Positions 29,801 through 37,546 of a stretch of 58,440 nt of DNA are shown here, one piece after another (position 1 is the stretch's first letter; each line of letters starts with the position of its first letter). A program made the position numbers and the translations under genes. Source of the DNA: a virus; the IMG/VR virus record IMGVR_UViG_3300024231_000013, positions 1-58,440 of that record, one strand, 5' to 3'. Under the pieces are notes generated by a model. That model saw only the letters and a program-made list of their open reading frames with translations. It ran no database searches and was not told the origin of the DNA.

Positions 29801-31175
29801 CAGACAAACTCCAATTAGCACTTCCATTTTCAAAATCACCATTTACAATTTCCTCACTTCCTAAAACATCTTGATAACTGAAACCCTCGTAGTTTATTCT
29901 TGGTATGTTTGTATCGTCTGTTATTTCTTTAATTGATACGTTTGTTACAGATAAAGTAGTTCCACTACCAGCCCAAGTTGCAATTTGAAAAGAAGATGTA
30001 TTTGCTGAAGTTAAAGTAAATGTAAAACTCCCATTACTTGAAACCGTTGCGCTTGAGGTGTTACCAATTTTAACAATAACATTTCCTTTTACATAGTTTG
30101 AAACATCAAAAGATATTTTATATTTTTTACTTGCTCCAATAGCAGCACTGTTAGCAAGTTGTGAGTTAAATGCAGCATCTGTTGCGTCAGCCTTACTATT
30201 AGCTTGGTCTACACTCCAACCAGTACCAAACGTCCAATCTTGCCCAACTTCTTTAATTGATATGTTTGTTACTTCAACATCTATATCAGCACCAAGTGCT
30301 CTAATTCGAATATTTGTACCTTGTGCGGTAAAAGAACCTGTATAAACTCCAGCCCCATTAGTAAAGGCAGCAATTGCTCCAACACCCGCTACGTATAATT
30401 GAGCGAAATTTGTACCATTTCCTGTAAGCAATTCTACAGAATAAGTATAATCTTTTCCAATAGTTAATACATTATCTTGAGTAGAATATTCAGGGCTAGA
30501 GCCTGCAGGGTGAATAATTTTATTTTCACCAATAGTCCAATCTCCACCTAAATTCCAATCTTGTCCTACTTCTTTAACTGAAACGTTGTCTATTGATAGG
30601 GTTGTACCACCTCCACCTAAAGTCTGAATACCAATATTTGCATCTGCTAAAGCAGTTACATAAAATGTAAAAACACCATTAGAGGATTGTGTTGATGTAA
30701 CAGAACCACCTAAAATAATTCTAACTGAACCTTTTACATAATCACTTATTTCAAGAGTAACTTTATATGTTTTTCCTACCGTTGCGACATTAGTTTGAAG
30801 AACCGATTTTGCGTATGCAACATCTAATAAATTTAATTTACCGCCACTTATACTAAATCCATTAATATCAGAACTAATCCAATCACTATCTGTAGCAAAA
30901 TCACCATTTGTAACTAACTCACTTCCTTCTTGTGAAAAGTTTCCATTTAAAACTTCTTCTGCACCTATCTCTGAAAAGTTACCATTTGAAACTAACTCTG
31001 GACTGATTATCTGTACATTCTCTACTAAACCTTGTGCATTAACTCGGGTCGCAGCAGAATTTCTTTGAAAGTCAAAATCTCCATCTCCATTTTCTGGCTT
31101 AATAGCATGCATGCTACCATTGTCGTATGCGGTAGGGGTTAAAAGTATTGAGGCGTCTTTCAGTAAGTTACTCAT
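26859..31175 (-). CDS. Modular tail adhesin with repeated carbohydrate-binding-like domains (1438 aa)
   Basis: A mosaic receptor-binding protein. At least five modules start with a variant of VTNGDFATDSNW and end in SIDNVSVKEV, the signature of CBM-like jelly-roll domains. Two larger blocks each contain FLLEPQSTNL, an N-terminal-type RN(S)AATRVN/TRGSEATFVNEQGLIE strand, a YIPTxGAxxTR segment and a concanavalin/LamG-like domain (HKVAIRYEQGNIGLFIDGTK and FNKIAFSYKENDFKAYLNGV). Such proteins bind surface polysaccharides, as expected for a phage of flavobacteria. The internal repeats suggest growth by duplication. No hydrolase motif is obvious, so binding is more likely than depolymerisation. Confidence 0.75.
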   Translation of the reverse strand: MSNLLKDASILLTPTAYDNGSMHAIKPENGDGDFDFQRNSAATRVNAQGLVENVQIISPELVSNGNFSEIGAEEVLNGNFSQEGSELVTNGDFATDSDWISSDINGFSISGGKLNLLDVAYAKSVLQTNVATVGKTYKVTLEISDYVKGSVRIILGGSVTSTQSSNGVFTFYVTALADANIGIQTLGGGGTTLSIDNVSVKEVGQDWNLGGDWTIGENKIIHPAGSSPEYSTQDNVLTIGKDYTYSVELLTGNGTNFAQLYVAGVGAIAAFTNGAGVYTGSFTAQGTNIRIRALGADIDVEVTNISIKEVGQDWTFGTGWSVDQANSKADATDAAFNSQLANSAAIGASKKYKISFDVSNYVKGNVIVKIGNTSSATVSSNGSFTFTLTSANTSSFQIATWAGSGTTLSVTNVSIKEITDDTNIPRINYEGFSYQDVLGSEEIVNGDFENGSANWSLSDSTVLNGKLNISTTSINNTAQQSITNLIIGASYKIEYNINSILTGGLVVYESSHSRPAYETSAGVYSNTFIATAATQTINVRTSGATTATIDNVSVKEYLGQEVVPDSGCGSWLLEPQSTNLLPYSEDFSQWTSYITTPTLNSATSPSGDVNSAKLTSTGVYGSFSLNISKSSSALNYTQSVFVKAINYTVVNLISYGSSSANRAQVSFDLSDGSVSSAASVNGAYSNPSESIEDYGNGWYRISLSFTSDASVEVRPHIQFPVQMTNDDYVLLWGAQLENQSYSTSYIPTNGATNTRLQDIANNSGNSSLINSTEGVFYAEIKRDTSANTFHLISLNNASSNSDANSVAIGVNGSDLFYVRVKSPNGSYTNQGIPMSIGDFHKVAIRYEQGNIGLFIDGTKEGTFTGAWLFTLPLDNLSFDYNGNGSLKFFGKTKALAVYKEALTDANLRCLTYPNPVATTFDLDFDTIAEQFTFTRGSEATFVNEQGLIESTNQIGPELVTNGDFATDSNWTKGTGWTISGGSANYDGVNAYQLLRQGTANGVVGKTYLVKYDVINNSGVGGIYAKFGGVNLSGYNQNNGSFEFYATAVSTDYIRFTPQLNFTGSIDNVSVKEVISATNTPRIDYSTGAEAFLLEPQSTNLVTDSQNYNSTYWSKQSGVLSDGGVGLFYLSPTSNVIKYEVTQTQYNQMYYKLPSGVTIGNTYTQQGYVKCDDAPYIHFQIHALSGSAYIVWDNVNNTVISADPSIDSYNIKSLSDGWVKAEITFTAAVSSIYASLKTYFSTSSTSNWAGVSVGTIAYQTFVQVENLPYATSYIPTSGASATRNQELCNNATPVINSEEGTLYAEIAALANDSTFRMINISDGTLDNRVEISYSNTDNLMRVICYVNGVTVATKSNISANILNFNKIAFSYKENDFKAYLNGVNVFTDTSGAIYPPNTLNRVDFGIPSVSGFDFFGNTKGLKYYPKALADVQLEDLTTI

Positions 31176-31327
31176 TATGATTTACAGTTTTCTAGTTTTT
31201 GAAGTATAGCTGTGGTGCAGGTCTTGTTTTCACAATATGTGGATCTTACACATAAAGTTTTTATCAAGCCTGGTATAAGTGAAGATTGTGTAGGCCACCA
31301 TACGCCTAGTCCTAGACCAAGTCCCAT
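31175..31327 (-). CDS. Small Cys-containing protein (50 aa)
   Basis: ATG at 31327, stop overlapping the adhesin start (TAATG). The protein starts MGLGLGLGVWWPTQ and continues with four Cys in its C-terminal half (LCVRSTYCENKTCTT and a final C). It fills exactly the gap between the 81-aa gene and the adhesin, with one base between stop and start on the upstream side, which is why it is called despite its size. Function unknown. Paired Cys might form disulfides or bind zinc. Confidence 0.55.
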   Translation of the reverse strand: MGLGLGLGVWWPTQSSLIPGLIKTLCVRSTYCENKTCTTAILQKLENCKS

Positions 31328-31328
31328 A

Positions 31329-31574
31329 TTATTTTATAGCTACAATGTCCGATACAGTAGTGTTTACACCTGCTGTGATAGAGCTAACTATGACAGGTAG
31401 GAAAGATCCATCAGGTATGTTTTTAAACACCACTGAAGAAGAACTACCTATTGCAGTTACTTCTATGTCACCACCTGTTCCAATATAAAGCGCACTGCTC
31501 TCTACATTTGTTGTACCAACTACTACAGTCTCAGCTGATGTAGCGAAATCTGGTTGATTTGCGTATTGTCCCAT
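31329..31574 (-). CDS. Small beta-rich structural-like protein (81 aa)
   Basis: MGQYANQPDFATSAETV followed by alternating Val/Thr/Ser strands (ALYIGTGGDIEVTAIG, VFKNIPDGSFLPVIVSSITA) and a DIVAIK end. Small proteins with this strand pattern and the PDGSFLPV segment are frequent in marine phage late operons, where they are presumed virion components. It lies between the holin and adhesin genes. The exact role is unknown. Confidence 0.6.
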   Translation of the reverse strand: MGQYANQPDFATSAETVVVGTTNVESSALYIGTGGDIEVTAIGSSSSVVFKNIPDGSFLPVIVSSITAGVNTTVSDIVAIK

Positions 31575-31584
31575 TATTTATTTT

Positions 31585-31992
31585 TTATTTATTTTTATTG
31601 AATAGTGGCCCTAGCTTGTCCACGATTTTTTCACCACTTCTACCTATTACATAACCTCCAATACCTATTTCTAGTAAACTCCAGAATTGAGGCTCTAATG
31701 TAGGTGTTACTAAATGTACAGATAACTGTGATATGAACTTAGTATATATTATTACAAAACCAAATGAAAGCATTAGTATTGGTCTCCAGCTTCTCTGTAG
31801 CCAATTACCGCTAGCTTCAGCTACAATAATCTCAGTCTGCATTTTTTGCAACTCTAACTGAGCATCTTGTAGTACTTTAAATATTTCATTTCTAGCATTG
31901 AGTCTTTCTTCTTCGCTAGTGAATAGGTTATCAACCACATCACCAACTTGTTTGAAAACTTTAGTGCTGAAAAATTCTAATATTTTTTTCAC
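31585..31992 (-). CDS. Holin (GTA-type 3TM family)
   Basis: 135 aa. A charged N-terminal helical part (residues 1-62) is followed by WLQRSWRPILMLSFGFVIIY, the hallmark of the 3TM phage holin family, a second hydrophobic stretch near residues 90-115 (FWSLLEIGIGGYVIGRSGEK) and a basic end. Holins open the inner membrane at the end of infection so that the endolysin reaches the cell wall. The candidate endolysin is about 2.3 kb upstream in the same message. Start and stop interlock with the 250-aa gene (shared base at 31992). Confidence 0.75.
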   Translation of the reverse strand: MKKILEFFSTKVFKQVGDVVDNLFTSEEERLNARNEIFKVLQDAQLELQKMQTEIIVAEASGNWLQRSWRPILMLSFGFVIIYTKFISQLSVHLVTPTLEPQFWSLLEIGIGGYVIGRSGEKIVDKLGPLFNKNK

Positions 31993-32744
31993 TATTTTCT
32001 AGCTTTTTTTCTTGACTTAATTAATTCTTGTCTAGCGAACTTTTTATCGTTTTTTCTTTTTTCAAATGTTTCGATGTTTTGTAAATGCTGCTCGAACTTC
32101 TTTTCTCCAATATTGTATGGATTAGCTCCTTTGTAAAAATTTGATTTCATAAGTTGATTCTCTCTCGCTGTGATCTTTCTAGACGTAGCTATATTAGGCT
32201 TACCTGACATCGGATTTTTTGGAGATTCCGTATACGACTGACTAAACTTAGGTGTTTCGCCAGCTGCTGTTCTCCCGTATGTACTGTGCCCACCAAAATT
32301 CATATTATGCATATTTGATCCAAATGTAAAACTACCGTAATCTTTAGCAATAGATGGTTTTTTGCTTAAGTCAATTTTAGGTTTAGGCGTGCTTGTTGAA
32401 ACTGGCTTTATACCCGCTGGCTTGTTTCCACCATACGAATAAGTTGTTGTTCTAGAGCCTGATTTACCAGCATTAAACTTTTTTGCCGCTGCTACGTCTC
32501 CACCTTCTTTTGCAAACTCTTTATAACTTTTGCTAGTTTTTTTACCATTTGACGAAAAAGGTTGAGTTACAGTAACTGTAGTTCTACCGCTAGCGTTCGT
32601 GCTAGAGGTCTTCTCTAAAGCACCGTATTTTACATTACTTGGTTTTGGTTCTTTTGGATCTAGGTTTGGCATAGTTAATACACTTGGTATTCCTTGTCCA
32701 GTTTTAGGCATATTCATTCTACCTGGTGATTGTTTGTAAGCCAT
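31992..32744 (-). CDS. Basic low-complexity late protein (250 aa)
   Basis: Very rich in Lys, Ser, Thr, Gly and Pro, with almost no hydrophobic core, and a strongly basic C-terminus (residues 215-250). The start MAYKQSPGRMNMP and internal patches with Met, His and Gly (SNMHNMNFGGHSTYG) resemble small basic proteins that recur in flavobacterial phage late operons. DNA or RNA binding, or packing inside the head, is plausible. No domain is recognised. Confidence 0.55.
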   Translation of the reverse strand: MAYKQSPGRMNMPKTGQGIPSVLTMPNLDPKEPKPSNVKYGALEKTSSTNASGRTTVTVTQPFSSNGKKTSKSYKEFAKEGGDVAAAKKFNAGKSGSRTTTYSYGGNKPAGIKPVSTSTPKPKIDLSKKPSIAKDYGSFTFGSNMHNMNFGGHSTYGRTAAGETPKFSQSYTESPKNPMSGKPNIATSRKITARENQLMKSNFYKGANPYNIGEKKFEQHLQNIETFEKRKNDKKFARQELIKSRKKARK

Positions 32745-32751
32745 AATTTAT

Positions 32752-33069
32752 TTATTTTTTCTTTGTTTTATTATACGCCTCTTTTTCCCAGGCTAAATTT
32801 GGAGAACCTTCGCTCATCTGTGCTCTTGAATATTTTTTACCTTTCCAGTATACGTAATTATTGTCATAGTCTAAGTCACCACGTCTCATTTGATCTATAT
32901 GTACCATTTCGTGGTCTATAACGTCTCGTTCTTGATTAGCATTTAGATTATTGTTTAGTATTATGGTACCGTTATTATTGGCTTTACCTAGAACACCATT
33001 CTCCATATCAACCCTATATATAGGTGTATTATCACTTGAATAAGGTGGGTTGTCCAGTTTAAATGCCAT
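32752..33069 (-). CDS. Small zinc metallopeptidase-like protein (105 aa)
   Basis: Contains VIDHEMVHIDQMRRGDL, a clear HExxH zinc-binding motif (His53-Glu54...His57), with a later Glu in AWEKEAY (around residue 96) that could act as third ligand. The protein is a minimal single-domain form. Phage proteins of this kind might process virion proteins or host factors. It lies between basic late proteins and the holin region. The metal motif is seen. Peptidase activity and substrate are inferred. Confidence 0.65.
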   Translation of the reverse strand: MAFKLDNPPYSSDNTPIYRVDMENGVLGKANNNGTIILNNNLNANQERDVIDHEMVHIDQMRRGDLDYDNNYVYWKGKKYSRAQMSEGSPNLAWEKEAYNKTKKK

Positions 33070-33072
33070 ATA

Positions 33073-33165
33073 TTATTTTTTATAAGGTAATATCTTGTTT
33101 AATGTTTCTTTTCTAGCAGCACAACTGCAAGGGATGTTTAACCCCTTGCTAACTGTGTCTACCAT
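33073..33165 (-). CDS. Mini-protein with CxC motif (30 aa)
   Basis: ATG at 33165, TAA ending at 33073. It reads MVDTVSKGLNIPCSCAARKE, then TLNKILPYKK. The CxCxxRKExLNKxxPY pattern recurs in longer small proteins of marine phages, and the frame exactly fills the space between two genes (2 bases on one side, 3 on the other). Function unknown. The two Cys could bind a metal. Confidence 0.5.
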   Translation of the reverse strand: MVDTVSKGLNIPCSCAARKETLNKILPYKK

Positions 33166-33167
33166 TT

Positions 33168-33473
33168 CTAACTTGGGTTTGTGATCGTATCTAAAACACC
33201 TTCCATACCAGCTGGTGTGATTTCAACAACTCTACCTCCTGGGTTTGATGTTAAAGCGTCGTTAATAGCTTTTTCTATAGCTATTGCACTAACACCGAAA
33301 TCTGAACCTACACTTTGTACGATGAAATAAGAGCCAGTTGACGTGTACAAATACACTTTATCATCTCCCATTCCATCTGGAATAAAAACAGCACGAAAAA
33401 TATCGTCTGCGTTAAACACGGCTGTCTTTTTGCTTCCGTATTGCTCATAATTAATTTTTAATCTTTGTGACAT
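33168..33473 (-). CDS. Hypothetical late protein (101 aa)
   Basis: Not recognised. Alternating strands and helices (KTAVFNADDIFRAVFIPDG, VYLYTSTGSYFIVQSV, AIEKAINDALTSNPGG, VVEITP) suggest a small alpha/beta fold. No motif for catalysis. The 59-base gap upstream of its start (33474-33532) is A/T-rich and shows only a weak 4-bp hairpin. Confidence 0.55.
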   Translation of the reverse strand: MSQRLKINYEQYGSKKTAVFNADDIFRAVFIPDGMGDDKVYLYTSTGSYFIVQSVGSDFGVSAIAIEKAINDALTSNPGGRVVEITPAGMEGVLDTITNPS

Positions 33474-33532
33474 AATTTTTTGAGTTTTTTGTCGTTTATA
33501 TTATTTTTTAGGTTTATACAGTCCTATCTGTT

Positions 33533-34036
33533 TTATTTTTTAGATTTTTTAGCTATTCTTCTTTTAAGCCTTCTCTCTCTACGCTTTAATCTCATAGCTT
33601 TTGAAGTGTTACCATCTTCTAGTGCTTGTTTACCTTTTTCTCTGGTTTTTTCAACTCTATCTGCTTTTCTTTGTACGCTTTTAGATTTAGGTGCTTCTTT
33701 TTTAGTTGGCTTAGCTGAAGACAATTCAACTTTAGGAGATGAAACTTCTACAGACTTAATACTAGCAGCCTTGTCATCAACTGGATTATATTTCATTAAG
33801 TCTCTCTTTTCTGTAGACGCTTTTTCTTTGCTATTACTTGGTTCAGTATTCATATGAAAAGCACTTCCACCCATATGCTTATGTATAGAGTGAGAACCCA
33901 TTTTCATTGGAGATCCATATTTTTTAGCTGGACTGTCTTGATCATGTCTAGCGTTTTCTAAGTAATGTAGTCTAGCACTAGGTTTTAAGTTTTTGTTGTA
34001 CGCCTGTTTGTAGTCGAATTTTACACCTTTTTTCAT
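33533..34036 (-). CDS. Basic low-complexity late protein with GSPMK-type motif (167 aa)
   Basis: Strongly basic: the C-terminal 60 residues are almost all Lys, Arg, Glu and Ser (RLKRRERRLKRRIAKKSKK). The N-terminal part contains KKYGSPMKMGSHS and GGSAFHMNTEP, a His/Met/Gly motif common in small late proteins of Bacteroidota phages. It is likely disordered and nucleic-acid binding. It could be packed with DNA in the head. No enzymatic motif. Confidence 0.5.
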   Translation of the reverse strand: MKKGVKFDYKQAYNKNLKPSARLHYLENARHDQDSPAKKYGSPMKMGSHSIHKHMGGSAFHMNTEPSNSKEKASTEKRDLMKYNPVDDKAASIKSVEVSSPKVELSSAKPTKKEAPKSKSVQRKADRVEKTREKGKQALEDGNTSKAMRLKRRERRLKRRIAKKSKK

Positions 34037-34041
34037 TATTG

Positions 34042-34323
34042 TTATTTTTTAGATTTATTTTTTTGACAAAAGTTTTTAGCTGCTCCTACGCTGCCAAATC
34101 CCCATTTTTTTAAAGCCATTGCTTTTTTAGTTGGTTCACCTTTAGAGTCTTTCATAGCTCCGGCCATGCCAGCAAATCTACAGGCAAAAGATACTCTTCT
34201 TGAGCTTGTACCCTTGGTTAGTCTTTTACCCAAGCTTTTTCCAGTTTCAGACTTGTATTTCGAACGCATCTTTCTATTCTGCTTTTCGTAAGACTTTTCT
34301 TTTATATTTAGAGGTGATCCCAT
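34042..34323 (-). CDS. Small conserved phage protein, DUF6321-like (93 aa)
   Basis: Centre reads VSFACRFAGMAGAMKDSKG, then EPTKKAMALKKWGFGSVGAA, the pattern of a small phage family of unknown function. The rest is Lys/Ser-rich. One Cys lies in FACRFAGM and one near the end (NFCQKN). It sits 1 base past the endolysin start side and 5 bases before the basic 167-aa gene. Role unknown; the family name is from memory and should be treated as tentative. Confidence 0.6.
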   Translation of the reverse strand: MGSPLNIKEKSYEKQNRKMRSKYKSETGKSLGKRLTKGTSSRRVSFACRFAGMAGAMKDSKGEPTKKAMALKKWGFGSVGAAKNFCQKNKSKK

Positions 34324-34324
34324 A

Positions 34325-34684
34325 TTAATATGTCCAAAGGACGTTTTGTGATTTATCTTTATCTATATCTACATGTATAAATGTTGAACCCATACCTATT
34401 CTCTTGAAACCAACCTCAATTAATATACTAGTTAGTTTAAATCTATCAATAGAGTTTTTACACGCAATATCAACAGCTAAGCCCTTTAAATGAGATGAAC
34501 CAGGTTTACCACCTACCTCTTTATTACGCTCAGGTGTTCTATAGCCTGAATTTATAGTTATTGATTTACCGTATTTTTTACGAACAATATCTAGCATATT
34601 TATTAGTTCATCACTCACTTTTTTACCACTACCTTTTAGGCTTGGGCAATCAAACTCATCGTAAGTAAAGTACTTAAACTTCAT
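34325..34684 (-). CDS. Endolysin, peptidase M15 family (D,D- or L,D-carboxy/endopeptidase type)
   Basis: 119 aa, the size of a minimal M15 domain. It has SGYRTPERNKEVGG, then SSHLKGLAVDIAC (zinc ligands His and Asp) and FIHVDID (third ligand His), the classic arrangement of M15 peptidases that cut peptide cross-links in peptidoglycan. There is no signal peptide or cell-wall-binding domain, so a holin is needed for release. A 3TM holin is encoded about 2.3 kb downstream. The stop overlaps the next start by one base. Confidence 0.85.
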   Translation of the reverse strand: MKFKYFTYDEFDCPSLKGSGKKVSDELINMLDIVRKKYGKSITINSGYRTPERNKEVGGKPGSSHLKGLAVDIACKNSIDRFKLTSILIEVGFKRIGMGSTFIHVDIDKDKSQNVLWTY

Positions 34685-34884
34685 TAATACGCTTTAGCTC
34701 TTGAAGTAATAGGTCCTTTTACAGAGTCACATCCACAGTCGGCTTTACTAACCTCCATACCTTGAGAACCTGAACTAGATCCTTTACCCATTGGAAAACC
34801 TTCTTTACTTAGAGGTCCATCCCATATAGCGTTTTCACCTACTTGACCGGCTAAATCTACTTTTAATTGTTTAATGTCTTTCAT
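34684..34884 (-). CDS. Small late protein with CGC motif (66 aa)
   Basis: I chose the ATG at 34884, one base after the stop of the preceding gene, over an in-frame ATG at 34959 lying deep in that gene. The protein reads MKDIKQLKVDLAGQVG, a Gly/Ser-rich middle (PMGKGSSSGSQGMEV) and KADCGCDSVKGP near the end. Not recognised. The closely spaced Cys pair recalls the 30-aa mini-protein at 33073. Confidence 0.5.
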   Translation of the reverse strand: MKDIKQLKVDLAGQVGENAIWDGPLSKEGFPMGKGSSSGSQGMEVSKADCGCDSVKGPITSRAKAY

Positions 34885-34885
34885 A

Positions 34886-35224
34886 TTAGTATTTTTTATT
34901 ACAGTTCTTCTTAAACATAGGTGTAGCAAAAACTGAATTTTGTCTATCCTGGATTCCACCGTTTATTTTTTCAGAAAATAACTGCGCTTGTTCTGAAAAA
35001 ACTGGTTTAGCATTACCCATTGTATTATATTGTTGAGGCGGTACATTTGTAATTTCACTTTGTTGCATGGGCATACCTGTCATTGGGTCGATTACGACCT
35101 GCTTCGCTGGTGTATCGTAACCCATTTGAGCTGGGCTTTCTGGAGCTGCTTCAATCTTTGCTTTTAAAGCTTCAGGAAGTTTGTTTTGATCTCCAATTAG
35201 TTTTTTGTCTAATGGTGTGTACAT
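34886..35224 (-). CDS. Hypothetical late protein, Pro/Gln/Met-rich (112 aa)
   Basis: Not recognised. Probably largely unstructured, with DPMTGMPMQQSEITNVPPQQ in the middle and a basic end (FKKNCNKKY). The TAAT junction with the next gene and a 1-base gap to the preceding gene place it firmly in the operon. Confidence 0.5.
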   Translation of the reverse strand: MYTPLDKKLIGDQNKLPEALKAKIEAAPESPAQMGYDTPAKQVVIDPMTGMPMQQSEITNVPPQQYNTMGNAKPVFSEQAQLFSEKINGGIQDRQNSVFATPMFKKNCNKKY

Positions 35225-35225
35225 A

Positions 35226-35669
35226 TTATCTATTTTTATCTCTATTAATGTTTCTTATTGATGTTCTTAACACCTTGTCAGTGTAAGTTTCCCCTGTTAT
35301 AATGCTATTTGATTTACCAACAGGTATATCTTCTTCACCTAGCATTACTTTGTATATTCTATTTATAAGTTGCTTACACTTGAAAGATACTTTGTATATA
35401 CTATATTTTATATCCTTCCTGTTTCTATGGCGCCAAACTGTTATCCAGCCTTCTTTCAAAAGCCTGTTCCAACGCCTGTTATCCCAACTATAAGAGTATA
35501 CACCCATTTCAAAGTCGTGCTTTGAAAATAGGTCCATACAATCAAGATATATTAATAGCTCTAAATCAGCATCATTAAGGTTGTTGTTCCTGCAAGCCCA
35601 CCGTCTTATTATTCGATAGTGTTTCAACAAGTTCATATCTTTTATGTCCCTTGCTTCTAGCCTTTTCAT
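35226..35669 (-). CDS. Predicted winged-helix protein (147 aa)
   Basis: Helical N-terminus (residues 1-30), then NNLNDADLELLIYLDCMDLF and WDNRRWNRLLKEGWITVWRH followed by a strand-turn-strand (RKDIKYSIYKVSFKCKQLI). This layout fits a MarR-type winged helix with a beta wing, followed by a basic C-terminal tail. It may bind DNA as a late regulator or serve in packaging. The start overlaps the GroES stop by 4 bases. The fold is inferred from the pattern only. Confidence 0.5.
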   Translation of the reverse strand: MKRLEARDIKDMNLLKHYRIIRRWACRNNNLNDADLELLIYLDCMDLFSKHDFEMGVYSYSWDNRRWNRLLKEGWITVWRHRNRKDIKYSIYKVSFKCKQLINRIYKVMLGEEDIPVGKSNSIITGETYTDKVLRTSIRNINRDKNR

Positions 35670-35929
35670 AAAACAACAACTACATCTTGAAATCTTATAA
35701 TATGATATTTTTCACCATTATGCTCTATACCGTGTCCAGCGTGTTTATCGTAGTATATTTGATCTCCAGCTTTAACACCTTCAACCTCGTTACCAACACT
35801 CACAACGTCAGCCTGTATATATCGTATATCCTCTCTTTGAGATTCAGCAAGCAGTAAACCACCTTTTGTTTTAGCGGTACCTACTTTATGTTTGTTTATT
35901 ATTAAATTCCTACCTATTGCTATCATCAA
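35666..35929 (-). CDS. groES: Co-chaperonin GroES
   Basis: 87 aa, slightly shorter than bacterial GroES (about 95). It has the basic N-terminal strand ([13 protein letters not shown]), a mobile loop with the GroEL-binding hydrophobic patch (TKGGLLLAES), VKAGDQIYYDKHAGHGIEHN and the terminal YHIIRFQDVVVVL. GroES caps the GroEL ring during folding. The gene overlaps the end of GroEL by 20 bases and comes after it, the reverse of the bacterial groES-groEL order. It presumably acts with the adjacent phage GroEL, though mixing with host subunits is possible. Confidence 0.9.
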   Translation of the reverse strand: MMIAIGRNLIINKHKVGTAKTKGGLLLAESQREDIRYIQADVVSVGNEVEGVKAGDQIYYDKHAGHGIEHNGEKYHIIRFQDVVVVL

Positions 35930-37463
35930 TCCTTAAATTATTAATTACACAATCAGTAGATAATATTGTTGATGCTACAGACGCTGCGTTTCTTAAAGCG
36001 CTCTTAGTTACTAGCAAAGGATCTATAATACCAGAACCTATCATATTAACTGTTTTACCCGTAACAACATCTAAGCCTTCACCTTCTTTCTTAGGCTTTT
36101 TATATTCTTCAATACCAGCGTTACTTAGTATTGTATTAAACGGTGCTTTTATAGCTTTCAACAACACCTGCTCTCCTACGGTCTTTGCTTTTATTTTATT
36201 TGATGCATTTAGTAGTGCAATACCACCACCAGATACAATACCTTCTTTTATTGCGGCTTTAGTAGCACAGATAGCGTCTTCAACTCTGTCTTGTTTTTCT
36301 TTTAATTCTATTTCAGAGTTTGCACCAACTTTTACTATAGCTACTTTAGCAGATATCCTACCTAATCTTCTCTCAAGTCTTATAACTTCGTTAGGATTCT
36401 TAGTAGTTTCTATTTGATCTCTTAGGTCCTTAACTAATTTTTCTACATCTGGATTATTATCCTCGACTTGTATTATAGTCTCTAGATCTGTTGTAATGCT
36501 CTTTAAGCAACTCCCTAGATATTCTGGTTGTATAAGGTCCATATCATCTCCAAGATCCTCATTTATCACTGTAGCGCCTGTTAGAAGAGCTAAGTCATTT
36601 AGTGTATCTTTTTTACTTACACCGTACGTAGGAGCATTGATAATATTTACTTTTATATTCCCTTTAACCTTGTTCATAGCTAAAGCAGAAACAACGCTTT
36701 GCTCGCAGTCAGCTATTATAAGTAAAGACTTGTTGTTTTTTATTACATACTCTAAAACACTTTGTATTTTTCTTATAGACTCAACTGGTGATTCTACTAT
36801 TAGTACTAAAGCATTGTCAAGCTCTGCAGCTCTCTTTGTTTTACTTGTAACAAAGTGTGAGTTTACAAGTCCTTTGTCATACTCTACACCTTCAACTAGT
36901 TCAACTGAAGTTTCATTGTCCTCTGTTGGTTCCATGACCACCACACCTGTTAAATCAACTAACCTAAAAGCATCACCAATTATTTTACCTAATTCAGGGT
37001 CATTATTGGTCGATATAGTAGCTACTTGATCTAGCATGTCATCAGTTACTTCTACAGAGTTTTCTTTCAAGTAATCAACAACAGCCTCAACAGACTTATC
37101 AATACCTTCTTTTAAATCTCTAGTATTTGTTTTATCTAGAACTTCATAAGCTTCAGTAAGTATTGCATGAGCAAGTACTGTAGCTGTAGTTGTACCATCA
37201 CCAGCTTCTTTTACGGTTTTACGAGCTGCTTCTTTTAAAAGCGTAGCTCCCATGTTTTCAACTGGATCTCTTAATATAACTGACTCTGCCACAGTGACAC
37301 CGTCTTTTGTTATTATTGGTTTACCCGTGTGATCTTCTAGCATCACGCATTTACCGCTAGCTCCTAACGTAGAGCTAACAGCTTTTGTTAACTTGTCTAT
37401 ACCTTTATAGACGTTTTTTCTAGCCTTCTCTCCGAAGTTTAGATTTTTAACTATTGCATCCAT
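35910..37463 (-). CDS. groEL: Chaperonin GroEL (phage-encoded)
   Basis: 517 aa versus about 545 in bacteria. Signature blocks are present: [12 protein letters not shown] (catalytic Asp equivalent to Asp52), [14 protein letters not shown] (Asp87 equivalent), [21 protein letters not shown] in the apical domain and [21 protein letters not shown] (Asp398 equivalent). It therefore looks ATPase-competent. It lacks the Gly-Gly-Met C-terminal tail and ends [10 protein letters not shown]. It is transcribed with structural genes, so its clients are probably capsid or fibre proteins. The apical substrate-binding region is diverged from host types. Confidence 0.93.
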   Translation of the reverse strand: MDAIVKNLNFGEKARKNVYKGIDKLTKAVSSTLGASGKCVMLEDHTGKPIITKDGVTVAESVILRDPVENMGATLLKEAARKTVKEAGDGTTTATVLAHAILTEAYEVLDKTNTRDLKEGIDKSVEAVVDYLKENSVEVTDDMLDQVATISTNNDPELGKIIGDAFRLVDLTGVVVMEPTEDNETSVELVEGVEYDKGLVNSHFVTSKTKRAAELDNALVLIVESPVESIRKIQSVLEYVIKNNKSLLIIADCEQSVVSALAMNKVKGNIKVNIINAPTYGVSKKDTLNDLALLTGATVINEDLGDDMDLIQPEYLGSCLKSITTDLETIIQVEDNNPDVEKLVKDLRDQIETTKNPNEVIRLERRLGRISAKVAIVKVGANSEIELKEKQDRVEDAICATKAAIKEGIVSGGGIALLNASNKIKAKTVGEQVLLKAIKAPFNTILSNAGIEEYKKPKKEGEGLDVVTGKTVNMIGSGIIDPLLVTKSALRNAASVASTILSTDCVINNLRIDDSNR

Positions 37464-37546
37464 AGTTTATTTAATTAAATTTTATTTGATTGTAATATAA
37501 CTAGTAATTGTATTATTACTTGTTTTGTTGGGTTTTTACCTACTAA

